DNA of 20,670 nucleotides from an uncultured Acetatifactor sp. Lineage in GTDB: Bacteria; Bacillota; Clostridia; Lachnospirales; Lachnospiraceae. Where the stretch lies: NCBI GenBank assembly GCA_910577035.1, contig CAJTKW010000070.1, positions 1-20,670 of the forward strand, written 5' to 3'. Made by a program: the position numbers and the translations under genes. Below the pieces are notes generated by a model. The model was not told where the DNA came from, made no database searches, and saw only the letters and a list, made by a program, of their open reading frames with translations. Shown here piece by piece: positions 13,497 through 20,670 of this stretch. Position 1 is the first letter of the stretch, and each line of letters starts with the position of its first letter.

Positions 13497-14465
13497 TCAG
13501 CCCTGACGCCTTACCGGCCTCACATATTTCCAATACCGCTCAGGGTCATGGTAAAAGTAAAACACTCTGCCGGGCGTAGTGTCCAGACAGTACCCGGTAT
13601 CCGAGTAGTCAAATTCCTTCATGGCCGCCTCGATCTTTTCCTCCACGCCGCAGTTTTCCGTATTATAATCAAAGGGGCCATGTTCAAAGACAATATACTC
13701 TCCTTCCGGGACATCGATCAAAAGCATCTGCGGGGGCACTTCCCCCGCATAATCCGCAGGCAGCCTTACCCCATAGCATTCCGCAAGGGGAATCCCCCAG
13801 CTGCAGATCCTGCCTGCAGGCTCGTTGATAAACGCCGCAATCTGGCCGCTTCCGCTGTTGGCGACATCGCCTCCCATATCGTCCAGCTTACCCTGAATGC
13901 TGTCCAGCAGACCGCAGATGGTATCGCAGTCCTGCCCCGGGATGAGACTCTGCTTCTGCCAGAAGTCCCAATATCCTATGCTCTCATAATTTTTGATATG
14001 CAAAAACTTGTGCGCCGGAATGGTTACAAAATATGTTTTTACATCTTTCGTTGATTTCTCCATACCTCTTGCTCCAATCTCCGTTAAGTAACAGTCAAAA
14101 GGCCTTAAAATGGTACGAAGAACTACAGGCTTGAGGGTTCGTCGATAGTCTCTGGGCGTAATGCCGTAAACCTCTCTGAATGCACGGGTAAATGCCTCAT
14201 GGGAAGAAAAGCCGTACTTCAGGGCAATATCCAGGATCCCGTTCTGCGTATCCCGAAGCTCCTTCAGCGCAAAGGCCAGCTTGCGGTTCCGCAGATACTC
14301 CCGAAACTGCATCCCCGAGATCTCCTTAAACTTCCTGGAAAGGTGAAATTCCGAATACCCCAGCTTATCCGCATAATAACTTAAGGTTAAGCTGTCATCT
14401 TCATCCCTGATCCCCTGATCTATCTCTTCTATCATTTCCTGTATCAGCTTATACCATTCATACAT
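13497..14465 (-). CDS. AraC-family regulator with GyrI-like effector domain
   Basis: A 322-residue DNA-binding regulator. Two helix-turn-helix motifs form the AraC domain at the N terminus: LSYYADKLGYSEFHLSRKFK (about 28–47) and ILDIALKYGFSSHEAFTRAF (about 77–96), ending in GITPRDYRR. Residues about 130–322 resemble the GyrI-like/Rob-type effector-binding domain found in regulators that sense drugs or other small hydrophobic molecules. The DNA-binding domain first and effector domain last order matches Rob. The ribosome site before the ATG is weak (GCGGCAG). A dyad at 14490–14512 upstream overlaps a TATGAT box, suggesting autoregulation. No efflux pump is adjacent, and the next gene upstream encodes a GNAT protein. 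Its ligand and targets are unknown. Confidence 0.9.
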   Translation of the reverse strand: MYEWYKLIQEMIEEIDQGIRDEDDSLTLSYYADKLGYSEFHLSRKFKEISGMQFREYLRNRKLAFALKELRDTQNGILDIALKYGFSSHEAFTRAFREVYGITPRDYRRTLKPVVLRTILRPFDCYLTEIGARGMEKSTKDVKTYFVTIPAHKFLHIKNYESIGYWDFWQKQSLIPGQDCDTICGLLDSIQGKLDDMGGDVANSGSGQIAAFINEPAGRICSWGIPLAECYGVRLPADYAGEVPPQMLLIDVPEGEYIVFEHGPFDYNTENCGVEEKIEAAMKEFDYSDTGYCLDTTPGRVFYFYHDPERYWKYVRPVRRQG

Positions 14466-14489
14466 CTGCCGCGCGACCTCGTTATGACT

Positions 14490-14512
14490 GTCCTGTACTT
14501 ATCATACAGGAC
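14490..14512 (-). promoter_or_regulatory. dyad overlapping a -10 box before the AraC-type gene
   Basis: Eight-base arms GTCCTGTA and TACAGGAC are separated by seven bases. On the minus strand the dyad contains TATGAT, a good -10 match; no convincing -35 was found. There is no T run after the stem, so it is more likely an operator than a terminator. It lies 25–47 bases before the start codon, where a bound repressor would block transcription. Confidence 0.4.
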
Positions 14513-14580
14513 CGGAACAGAGTCTGCTTGATCCTATTTGTGGTATCAGGCACCCGTCTTCACCTTCCCGTCATGCCGCC

Positions 14581-15504
14581 TTAAAAATGCTTTTCGCCTT
14601 CCCCCGGCTCCAGGATATAACAGACATACCCTCCCACACAGTGAAACCCGGTTTCCTGAACTGCTTTTTGCAAAGCTTCCTCGCAGCAATCGCAAAAGTA
14701 AGTCAGATACTTTGCTCCTGTGCGTTTACAATGGTTCAATGCTGCTGTAAGCAGGCTCCGGCAGACCTCCTCCCGGTATTTGCCTTCTGCAAATTCCATT
14801 CCGTATATTTCATAATATTCCTTACTTCCCCGAAAATAAACGGCACCTACTGGAGTTTCCTCTTGCCTGTATCCAAAAATGATCCAGTCCTCCAGGCATT
14901 CCAGAATGCGGTCACAGTTCCAGTACGCCTCTGCCTCCGGCTGGTAAACTGCCCGGAATTCATTATAATTATCCCGGCCTATCCTAACGATGTGTCCATC
15001 GCCGATGTTATCATCGCCAATATTCCCGCCGCAGACAGTTTCACCCGATCCCGGACATTCATATTCCTCCAGAAAAAAGGAGTTGTTCCACGCCTCCTCA
15101 ATGCACCGAAACCCATTTGCCTTCAGAAAGCAAACCGCCTCTTCATTACATGCGGGAAATCCGAAATAAAGCGTGTATTCCGGGAAATCTGCCTTTAACA
15201 GCGTAAGCAGCTCTGCCAGCGCCTGCTCCGTTCTCTCCCGGATATTGCATCCCGTGCATTGCAGATAATGCTCTTCCGGAATCCGGTAAAATGTAAGCCA
15301 GCCCTCCAGCGCGTCCCTCCGGTAAAACAACAAAAGCTCGGAAGTTTCCTCCTCAAGAGCACTCCGGGCATCCGCCAGAAAATCCTCCCTCGTCTTAATC
15401 CCGTCCCCATAAGTCGGGTAGGCCGACCTTGTCTGGTCCAAGGCCAGCTCATAGACAAAATCACCGTATTTTACAATATCCTCCGAAACCGCCTTCCTCA
15501 ACAT
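14581..15504 (-). CDS. GNAT-family acetyltransferase, two tandem domains
   Basis: A 307-residue protein predicted to move an acyl group from a CoA thioester to an amine. The first half (about 1–150) and the second half (about 170–300) each have the GNAT strand–helix pattern, with CFLKANGFRCIEEAW in the first and LTAALNHCKRTGAKYL followed by VQETGFHCVGGYVCYIL in the second. The acetyl-CoA binding loop Q/RxxGxG/A is not clear in either half, so one or both may be degenerate. Between the halves is a short NIGDDNIGDGH repeat. Ten cysteines in the chain is a high number. It begins 30 bases after the RNA methyltransferase and is probably the last gene of the rimO operon. The start lies in a 29-base partial duplication that also makes a short upstream reading frame. 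The substrate is unknown. Confidence 0.78.
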   Translation of the reverse strand: MLRKAVSEDIVKYGDFVYELALDQTRSAYPTYGDGIKTREDFLADARSALEEETSELLLFYRRDALEGWLTFYRIPEEHYLQCTGCNIRERTEQALAELLTLLKADFPEYTLYFGFPACNEEAVCFLKANGFRCIEEAWNNSFFLEEYECPGSGETVCGGNIGDDNIGDGHIVRIGRDNYNEFRAVYQPEAEAYWNCDRILECLEDWIIFGYRQEETPVGAVYFRGSKEYYEIYGMEFAEGKYREEVCRSLLTAALNHCKRTGAKYLTYFCDCCEEALQKAVQETGFHCVGGYVCYILEPGEGEKHF

Positions 15505-15536
15505 ATCTTCTCAGCTCCCGCCTTCCTCAACATATC
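15489..15536 (-). repeat. direct repeat at the GNAT gene start
   Basis: The 19-base sequence GATATGTTGAGGAAGGCGG (minus strand) occurs exactly twice, at 15518–15536 and 15489–15507, offset by 29 bases. The downstream copy holds the real start codon. The upstream copy overlaps the stop codon of the methyltransferase gene. It looks like a recent short tandem duplication. Confidence 0.9.
15498..15533 (-). other. 11-codon upstream reading frame overlapping the GNAT start
   Basis: The upstream copy of the 19-base repeat supplies an ATG at 15533 in a different frame from the GNAT gene. It reads MLRKAGAEKIC and stops at TGA (15498–15500), just after the real ATG (15502–15504). A GGGG sits six bases before this ATG. 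The stop and start are close enough for translational coupling. It is probably an accident of the duplication but may alter GNAT expression. Confidence 0.4.
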
Positions 15537-16353
15537 AACCCCGTCTTTGTCTGGTGGCCTCATACATCATAACGGATGCCGCACAGCTCACGTTAAAGGA
15601 GGTGGCATAGGAATTTTCCGACATGGGGATCGTGCAAAGCAGATCACAGGATTCCTTAAACGCCTTGTTCAGCCCCATGGTCTCATTCCCGATCATCAGC
15701 ATCAGGGGCACCGTCAAATCCGCGGACCAGATGGGATGCTCCCTGTGGGCCGTAGTTCCCACTACGGTGAAGCCGGGATATTTCTCCTTCATTTTCCCGA
15801 TAAATCCATACAGCTTACTGTTGTCTTCAATCCGCACCACCGGCAGCTTAAAAAAGGAGCCCATGGCCGATACCACTACATCCGGATCATACAGATCCAC
15901 CGAATGCCCGGTTAGAATCAGCATATCCGCTCCCAGTCCGTCACAGGATCGGATCATGGTTCCCAGATTCCCCTTGTTGGACGGCCGGTCAAACAGCACC
16001 AGAAAGGGATTATCCGAAAGCTCCACGGATTCCAGCTTATCCTCCCGCATCCCGATCACCGCCATCAGCTCCGAGGTATCCTCTTTATCCGACAGCTCCC
16101 CCATAAGCTCCGGCGTCAGGCAATAATTTTCTTCCGTCCTTACCGTTTCCAGCATATTTTTCGCCCAGTCGGACAGTCCTGTCTCCGCGTAAAGGAAGGA
16201 GTGGATCTTCCAGCCGTTTTTTACGGCCTCATTCAGGCTGCGAACCCCCTCCACCAGAAATCTGTTATACTTGTAGCGTTTGTTTCGATTGGTCTTAAGC
16301 ACCTCGATCTGCTGATAGGTGCTGTTCTTACTGAATATTTTTCTTTCCTTCAT
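15535..16353 (-). CDS. SpoU/TrmH-family RNA 2'-O-methyltransferase
   Basis: A 272-residue enzyme predicted to transfer methyl from S-adenosylmethionine to a ribose 2'-oxygen in rRNA or tRNA. The three SPOUT motifs are present in order: NKGNLGTMIRSCDGLGAD (about 126–143) with the catalytic arginine, LMLMIGNETMGL (about 217–228), and IPMSENSYATSFNVSCAAS (about 242–260), which form the knotted cofactor site. The N-terminal region (about 15–100) with KYNRFLVEGVRSLNEA is the substrate-binding domain seen in rRNA methyltransferases such as the TsnR/AviRb type. In the third motif the usual S-L-N-V-S is S-F-N-V-S. It lies 51 bases after the EamA gene and its stop overlaps the GNAT leader repeat. The exact RNA target cannot be told from sequence, so no symbol is given. 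Confidence 0.88.
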   Translation of the reverse strand: MKERKIFSKNSTYQQIEVLKTNRNKRYKYNRFLVEGVRSLNEAVKNGWKIHSFLYAETGLSDWAKNMLETVRTEENYCLTPELMGELSDKEDTSELMAVIGMREDKLESVELSDNPFLVLFDRPSNKGNLGTMIRSCDGLGADMLILTGHSVDLYDPDVVVSAMGSFFKLPVVRIEDNSKLYGFIGKMKEKYPGFTVVGTTAHREHPIWSADLTVPLMLMIGNETMGLNKAFKESCDLLCTIPMSENSYATSFNVSCAASVMMYEATRQRRG

Positions 16354-16404
16354 CTTCGCCCGCCTGCTTCATGTAACCCAATGCCCCAAGTCGATGTTCC
16401 CGGC

Positions 16405-16818
16405 TCACAAAACCATAACCAGCGTCCCCGCCCCGATCAGCAGACAGCCAATAAACGACTTGGCCGTAAACTGCTCATGCAGGAATACAAACGCCAGGAT
16501 CATGGTTATCACCACACTCAGCTTGTCAATCGGGGCCACCTTTGACACCTCGCCTACCTGAATGGCCCTGTAATAGCACAGCCAGGAGGCTCCGGTAGCA
16601 AGGCCTGACAGGATCAGAAACAGCCAGCTTTTCCTGCTGATCTGGCCCAGTCCGCCCTGGGTGTGGGTGAGAAACACCATTCCCCAGGCCATGACCACTA
16701 CCACCACGGTCCTGATTGCCGTGGCAAGATTTGAATTGACCCCTTCTATGCCCACTTTGGCCAGTATGGAAGTAAGAGCCGCAAAGACTGCGGACAGCAA
16801 TGCCAATACCCACCACAT
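16405..16818 (-). CDS. small EamA/DMT-family membrane transporter
   Basis: A 137-residue membrane protein with one EamA domain and about five hydrophobic segments, starting MWWVLALLSAVFAALTSI and including PIDKLSVVITMILAFVFLHE, a typical EamA signature. Most family members have two such domains; single-domain forms are thought to work as dimers. Substrates in the superfamily are amino acids, nucleotide sugars and other metabolites; this one is unknown. The ATG at 16818 is chosen over an in-frame TTG at 16842 because AGGA lies five bases upstream and the TTG would overlap cinA. It lies seven bases after the cinA stop, so it is co-transcribed with it. Confidence 0.82.
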   Translation of the reverse strand: MWWVLALLSAVFAALTSILAKVGIEGVNSNLATAIRTVVVVVMAWGMVFLTHTQGGLGQISRKSWLFLILSGLATGASWLCYYRAIQVGEVSKVAPIDKLSVVITMILAFVFLHEQFTAKSFIGCLLIGAGTLVMVL

Positions 16819-16825
16819 ATTTTTC

Positions 16826-18094
16826 CTAATCCTTCTTTCCAAATGTCACCTTGCTGAAATATTCCAGAATACAGCCTCGCAGCAAAGACAGCGCGGCGGA
16901 AACAGCCGACTCCCTCACCTTGCTCCTGCTGCCGGAAAAGTGATATTTCTTCACCGTAACCTTTCCTTTGACACTGCAGGCAATGTATACAAGGCCCACA
17001 GGCTTTTCTTCCGTTCCTCCGCCAGGGCCGGCCACCCCCGTCACCGCCACGGCAGCGTCCGCTTTCAGCGTAAGGGCGGCCCCCTTCGCCATCTCCTCCG
17101 CCGTCTGCTCGCTGACGGCGCCGTATTTCTGAAGGGTGGACTTCTTCACCCCCAGGAACCTGCGCTTGGCCTTGTTGGAATAGGTAATGACTCCCGCCTT
17201 ATATACCTCGGAGGCTCCGGGGACATTGACCAGCCTGGCCGAGAGCAGTCCTCCCGTACAGGACTCCGCGCAGGTGACCGTCAGGTCGTTTGCCTGCAAA
17301 AGGTCAACCACCGCTTTTTCCAAAGTGGTATCCTCCTCCGTGGAATAAACATCATTTCCAAACCGGCTCTTCAGCTCCTTTACTACCGGCTTAATCAGCT
17401 TCATCGCCCCTTTCCGGTCTGCAGCCGCCGCGGTCACCCGGATATGGACCTCCCCGGTCTTCGCATAGGTGGCTATGGTGGGATTGGTCTGGGCGTCAAT
17501 CAGATCCTTTACCATGGTCTCCGCCCTGCTCTCCCCCACACCGCAGATCTTCACGGTCTGGGAACAGATGACCTGGGCCGTCAGTCCCGCCAGATAGGGC
17601 ATAACGCTTTCCTCAAACATGGGACAAAGCTCATTTGGCGGTCCGGGAAGCAGCACCACTTTTGCATGATCCAGCTCCATAATCACGCCGGGGGCTGTGC
17701 CGTTATGGTTTTCCAGCACTCTGCCTCCCTCCGGAAGCATGGCCTGCTTCCAGTTATTGTCTGTAGGCTTCAGGCCCTTGGCCTCAAAATATCGTTTGAT
17801 TGACTTCCTGCTGGGCTCATGAAGCACCAGCTTCTTTCCGCAGACCTCCGCCGCCGTTTCCTTGGTCAGGTCATCCTCCGTAGGCCCAAGCCCTCCGGAA
17901 AGCAGGATAACCTCCGAACGCTCCAGAGCTGTCCTGAGCACTGCTCCCAGGCGCTCCCTGTTATCCCCCACCACCGACTGAAAGTAGCAGGTCAGTCCCA
18001 GCCCCGCGCACTTTTCCGCCAGGTATGCCGCATTGGTATTTACAATATTCCCCAGCAGCAGCTCCGTTCCCACGCAAATCAGTTCTACTGTCAT
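16826..18094 (-). CDS. cinA: CinA, putative nicotinamide-nucleotide amidase
   Basis: A 422-residue cytosolic protein of full family length. The N-terminal molybdopterin-binding-like domain (about 1–170) has VGTELLLGNIVNTNAAYL and LLSGGLGPTEDDLT; in relatives it carries the ADP-ribose or NMN pyrophosphatase-type activity. The C-terminal PncC domain (about 255–415) has TCAESCTGGLLSARL with the nucleophilic serine and VTGVAGPGGGTEEKPVG, and removes the amide from nicotinamide mononucleotide in NAD salvage. The ATG has GAGGG five bases upstream, partly formed by the pgsA stop region. It starts seven bases after pgsA, the same order as in many Firmicutes. There recA usually follows; here an EamA transporter does. 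The name refers to competence induction in Streptococcus, which is not implied here. Confidence 0.96.
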   Translation of the reverse strand: MTVELICVGTELLLGNIVNTNAAYLAEKCAGLGLTCYFQSVVGDNRERLGAVLRTALERSEVILLSGGLGPTEDDLTKETAAEVCGKKLVLHEPSRKSIKRYFEAKGLKPTDNNWKQAMLPEGGRVLENHNGTAPGVIMELDHAKVVLLPGPPNELCPMFEESVMPYLAGLTAQVICSQTVKICGVGESRAETMVKDLIDAQTNPTIATYAKTGEVHIRVTAAAADRKGAMKLIKPVVKELKSRFGNDVYSTEEDTTLEKAVVDLLQANDLTVTCAESCTGGLLSARLVNVPGASEVYKAGVITYSNKAKRRFLGVKKSTLQKYGAVSEQTAEEMAKGAALTLKADAAVAVTGVAGPGGGTEEKPVGLVYIACSVKGKVTVKKYHFSGSRSKVRESAVSAALSLLRGCILEYFSKVTFGKKD

Positions 18095-18101
18095 AATTCC
18101 C

Positions 18102-18695
18102 TCATTTCTGTTCTTTCATTACACCCTTGTTCTTCACCAGGTAATCCACCAGGGAAACCACCGTCAATGCCAGGGCGATCCACATGATACAATCGGTAAC
18201 TATCTGCACCCCGGGATACCTTGCCCCCAGGTCAGCGATCATCAGACAGACCATCACCATCTGAAAGGTAGTCTTGAATTTCCCCCAGTAGCTCGCGGCA
18301 ATGACAACATGATTGTCCGCGGCAATCAGCCGGAAGCCGCTGATGATAAATTCCCGGCTGATAATGACAATCACCACCCAGGAAGGAATCCGCCCCATCT
18401 CCGTCAATGCAATCAGCGCACCGCAGACCAGGAGCTTATCCGCCAGAGGGTCCATAAACTTTCCGAAATTCGTCACCAGGTTATATTTCCGGGCAATTTT
18501 GCCGTCCGCCAGATCCGTCAGGCTGGCAATGATAAAGATTCCCAGGGCAATATAGTCCGCATAAGGCATGCCCCAGCCAAACACCGCCCGGAACCATGCC
18601 CACTGGTGATAGCCTCCCAGCAGGAAAACCAAAAAAGGAATAATTAAAATCACCCGGAAAACAGTCAGCTTATTGGGCAGGTTCATTTTACTCAT
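18102..18695 (-). CDS. pgsA: phosphatidylglycerophosphate synthase
   Basis: A 197-residue membrane enzyme predicted to join CDP-diacylglycerol and glycerol 3-phosphate to phosphatidylglycerophosphate, the committed step to phosphatidylglycerol and cardiolipin. The complete CDP-alcohol phosphotransferase motif is present: D61, D64-G65, A68-R69, then G78, D82 and D86. About five or six membrane segments surround it, and the start NLPNKLTVFRV is typical. The start ATG at 18695 overlaps the end of rimO by eight bases and has AGGAG nine bases upstream; the internal ATG three codons on is too far from that site. Overlap with rimO and the seven-base gap to cinA show one operon. Closely related enzymes use other alcohols, but the length and gene order favour PgsA. 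Confidence 0.95.
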   Translation of the reverse strand: MSKMNLPNKLTVFRVILIIPFLVFLLGGYHQWAWFRAVFGWGMPYADYIALGIFIIASLTDLADGKIARKYNLVTNFGKFMDPLADKLLVCGALIALTEMGRIPSWVVIVIISREFIISGFRLIAADNHVVIAASYWGKFKTTFQMVMVCLMIADLGARYPGVQIVTDCIMWIALALTVVSLVDYLVKNKGVMKEQK

Positions 18696-20016
18696 GATAT
18701 ATTTCTCCTATCAGATCATATTCGTTATAGTCGGTGACAAGCACCTTTACAAAATCCCCGGTCATCAGCTGCGCCGTCGTATTTAAAAACAGATAGCCGT
18801 CCACTCCAGGCGCATCTCTGTATGTTCTGGTGACATATACATCCTCATCCGCCACCTTTCCCTCCACCATGACCTCCAGCACTTTCCCTGTCATAGCTTC
18901 TGCCTTCTCAAAGGAAATGGCCTGCTGCAGCTCCATCAGTTCGTCCCTGCGGAAGGCCTTGACCTCTTCCGCTATCTGGTCCGGCATTTCCGCAGCCGCC
19001 GTATCCTCCTCCTGAGAATAGGGGAAAACTCCCAGCCTGTCAAATTCCATTTCGTTCACAAAGCGATACAGCTCTTCAAAATCCTCTTCCGTCTCGCCGG
19101 GAAAACCGCTGATGAGCGTGGTCCGCAGGCAGATGTCGGGAATCCGCTCCCGCAGCCTCCCGATCTTGCGGCGAAGCTCCTCCTGATGGGTCCGCCTTCC
19201 CATACGCTTCAGCACACCGTCCGCGGCATGCTGGATGGGAATATCCAGATAATTGCATATCTTGGGTTCTCTCGCAATGGTCTCCGTCAGCTCTTCCGTA
19301 ATCTCCTCAGGATAACAGTACAGAATGCGGATCCAATGGATCCCTTCGATCTCTGTCAGCCTCTGAAGCAGCTTCGGCAAAGACTTTTCCCCATAGAGGT
19401 CCACGCCGTAGAGCGTGGTCTCCTGGGCCACCAGGATCAGCTCCCGAACCCCCTGTTCCGCCAGCCATTCCGCTTGGGCCGTCAGCTCCTCCACGGGCAC
19501 GCTGCGGAATTGTCCCCGCACTTTGGGAATGATGCAATAGGTACAATGCTTATTGCATCCCTCCGCAATCTTCAGATAGGCAAAATGCCCTCCCGTGGTC
19601 AGCACTCTGTCCCGCAGGGCGGCGGGCTTCTCATTCAGTTCCCGGTAATGATTCCTTTTCGTACCTGCCAGGGCTTCCCCGACGGCCTCCCCGATCTCCT
19701 CTATGGCGGCGGTGCCCACGACGGCATCCACCTGGGGAATCTCCTTCTGAATCTCCTCCCGGTAACGCTGGGCCAGGCAGCCGGCAGCAATCAGAACCCT
19801 GATCTGCCCCGAGCTTTTCAGCTCTGCCATCTCCAGGAGGGTATTGATGCTCTCCTCCTTGGCATCGCCGATAAAGCAGCAGGTATTGACCACCACTATA
19901 TCCGCTTCCGCCTCGTCGTCGGTAAAGGAATAGCCCTCACGGCCAAGCAGCCCCAGCATCATTTCCGTGTCTACCAGGTTCTTGTCGCAGCCTAAGGAAA
20001 TAAACAATATCTTCAT
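18688..20016 (-). CDS. rimO: ribosomal protein S12 methylthiotransferase
   Basis: A 442-residue radical SAM enzyme that adds a methylthio group to a conserved aspartate of ribosomal protein S12. Domains: N-terminal UPF0004 domain with cluster cysteines C10 (in SLGCDKNLVDTEMM), C46 or C47, and C80; radical SAM domain with C154-x3-C158-x2-C161 (CNKHCTYC); C-terminal TRAM domain (about 375–440). The SLGCDKN start separates RimO from its tRNA-modifying relative MiaB. Length is normal. AGGAG lies five bases before the ATG. It is the first gene after the rpoZ terminator, so it must have its own promoter or depend on read-through; no clear promoter was seen in the 50 bases between. It overlaps pgsA. 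Confidence 0.97.
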   Translation of the reverse strand: MKILFISLGCDKNLVDTEMMLGLLGREGYSFTDDEAEADIVVVNTCCFIGDAKEESINTLLEMAELKSSGQIRVLIAAGCLAQRYREEIQKEIPQVDAVVGTAAIEEIGEAVGEALAGTKRNHYRELNEKPAALRDRVLTTGGHFAYLKIAEGCNKHCTYCIIPKVRGQFRSVPVEELTAQAEWLAEQGVRELILVAQETTLYGVDLYGEKSLPKLLQRLTEIEGIHWIRILYCYPEEITEELTETIAREPKICNYLDIPIQHAADGVLKRMGRRTHQEELRRKIGRLRERIPDICLRTTLISGFPGETEEDFEELYRFVNEMEFDRLGVFPYSQEEDTAAAEMPDQIAEEVKAFRRDELMELQQAISFEKAEAMTGKVLEVMVEGKVADEDVYVTRTYRDAPGVDGYLFLNTTAQLMTGDFVKVLVTDYNEYDLIGEIYHE

Positions 20017-20067
20017 ATAACTCCTGTCTGTCCGAATGTGTTCCTCTCCCGGGGAATCCGTCCTGAC

Positions 20068-20118
20068 AAAAAAGCTGCTGCAAAATACAGAATCGGAAGA
20101 TCGTCATTTTGCAACAGC
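20068..20118 (-). terminator. terminator after rpoZ
   Basis: On the minus strand GCTGTTGCAAAAT (20106–20118) pairs with ATTTTGCAGCAGC (20074–20086), thirteen pairs with one G–U, around a 19-base loop, and is followed at once by TTTTTT (20068–20073). It starts 11 bases past the rpoZ stop. It separates gmk–rpoZ from rimO. Confidence 0.88.
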
Positions 20119-20128
20119 CCCTCTTTCC

Positions 20129-20362
20129 TTATTCTTCGTCACCCAGTATCTTAATCCGGCTCTGGTTCAGTTCCTCTATCGCAACGGAAAGAGGCTTCTT
20201 ATCCTTGCCCTCCACCAGGGGTTCCTCCCCGGCGATAATCTGCCTTGCCCTCTTGGAGGTCGCCATGACAATGGAATAGCGGCTGTTTACCACCGGCGCT
20301 TCTCCCTGCTCGACCTCACTGTTTACTACTTTCATTAAATCGGAATAAGATGGATGTAACAT
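20129..20362 (-). CDS. rpoZ: RNA polymerase omega subunit
   Basis: A 77-residue omega subunit that helps assemble and stabilise RNA polymerase through the beta-prime subunit. The conserved segment NSRYSIVMATSKRARQI with K–R–A–R is the family signature, and the start MLHPSYSDLMKVVN is typical of Clostridia. The ATG at 20362 lies two bases after the gmk stop, with AGGAG ten bases upstream. A TTG two codons earlier overlaps the gmk stop and is closer to the ribosome site, so it cannot be ruled out. The gmk–rpoZ order is conserved in many bacteria, and a strong terminator follows. Confidence 0.95.
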   Translation of the reverse strand: MLHPSYSDLMKVVNSEVEQGEAPVVNSRYSIVMATSKRARQIIAGEEPLVEGKDKKPLSVAIEELNQSRIKILGDEE

Positions 20363-20364
20363 TA

Positions 20365-20670
20365 TCAATTTGCTCCTTTCGCGAAACCCTTCAGTTCCTC
20401 TCTGATTTCCTGAATAAACTCCTGCCTTCTGACCGGCGCCCTGCGGGCTGCGTCCACCACACGGTGAATCTCCTCCACACAGGCCTCCAGGTCATCATTG
20501 ACCACTATATAATCATAGGCATTCACGCCTTCTGATTCCTCTGCCGCACGGGCCAGCCGCCGGGCGATCACTTCCGGCTCTTCCGTGCCTCTTCCCTCCA
20601 GCCTGCGCTTTAATTCCTTCACACTGGGCGGTGTCACAAAGATCAACAGGCTCTCGGGGAATTTCTCCTT
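20365..20670 (-). CDS. gmk: guanylate kinase, C-terminal part
   Basis: The last 101 residues of guanylate kinase, which converts GMP to GDP with ATP in purine nucleotide supply. The start lies beyond the right edge. Visible are FPESLLIFVTPPS, the lid-region pattern LKRRLEGRGTEEPEVIARRLARA and YDYIVVNDDLEACVEEI, all typical of Gmk. The P-loop and GMP-binding part are outside the window. The visible frame has no internal break. The gene is directly followed by rpoZ and shares its terminator. Confidence 0.95.
   Translation of the reverse strand, partial: KEKFPESLLIFVTPPSVKELKRRLEGRGTEEPEVIARRLARAAEESEGVNAYDYIVVNDDLEACVEEIHRVVDAARRAPVRRQEFIQEIREELKGFAKGAN

Noticed and set aside
16661..17803. Plus-strand open frame of 380 codons antisense to cinA and the EamA gene
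   Set aside because: It lies opposite two clear genes and its translation is rich in His, Arg and Pro with no family resemblance, as expected of a shadow frame in GC-rich DNA.

Overview
The window looks like part of the chromosome of a Clostridia member, most likely a Lachnospiraceae-type gut Firmicute. The evidence is the gmk–rpoZ–rimO–pgsA–cinA gene order, Gram-positive style AGGAG ribosome binding sites, lipobox lipoproteins, an AgrC-like/LytTR two-component pair and a two-domain GNAT protein. No rRNA or tRNA gene, CRISPR array or insertion sequence was recognised. No gene-free stretch exceeds about 225 bases.

Layout from the left. (1) Positions 1–1855 are an AT-rich patch read on the plus strand. 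It holds a run of three perfect hairpins, a WYL-domain transcription regulator broken by one missing base, and a DinB-like protein. A shared bidirectional terminator (about 1895–1920) separates it from the rest. (2) From 1923 to 20670 every gene is on the minus strand and the DNA is visibly GC-richer. Positions 1923–8741 carry three tandem paralogous lipoproteins of about 725 residues each. Each has a beta-rich N-terminal half fused to a family 1 ABC-type solute-binding half, and no permease gene lies nearby. Copies 2 and 3 share a 197-base tract with no mismatch inside otherwise diverged sequence. (3) Positions 8805–13447 carry a small Cys-rich protein with its own promoter and terminator, a membrane diguanylate cyclase with a SGDEF active site and a low-complexity insertion, a GHKL sensor kinase and its LytTR response regulator. 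(4) Positions 13497–14465 hold an AraC-type regulator with a GyrI-like effector domain, ended by a strong terminator. (5) Positions 14581–20016 hold a probable housekeeping operon read rimO → pgsA → cinA → EamA transporter → SpoU-type RNA methyltransferase → GNAT protein, with overlaps or short gaps. (6) At the right edge are rpoZ and the C-terminal part of gmk, ended by a terminator at 20068–20118.

How the genes may work together. The right half is core metabolism: nucleotide supply, RNA polymerase, ribosome modification, phospholipid synthesis and NAD salvage. The middle reads as an envelope-sensing neighbourhood of kinase, regulator, cyclic-di-GMP synthesis and a family of surface binding lipoproteins. 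That link rests only on proximity and shared strand. The observations most worth checking are the lipoprotein family (domain fusion, no transporter, apparent gene conversion over the predicted ligand cleft, conserved leader hairpin) and a 29-base duplication that created an 11-codon upstream reading frame over the GNAT start.
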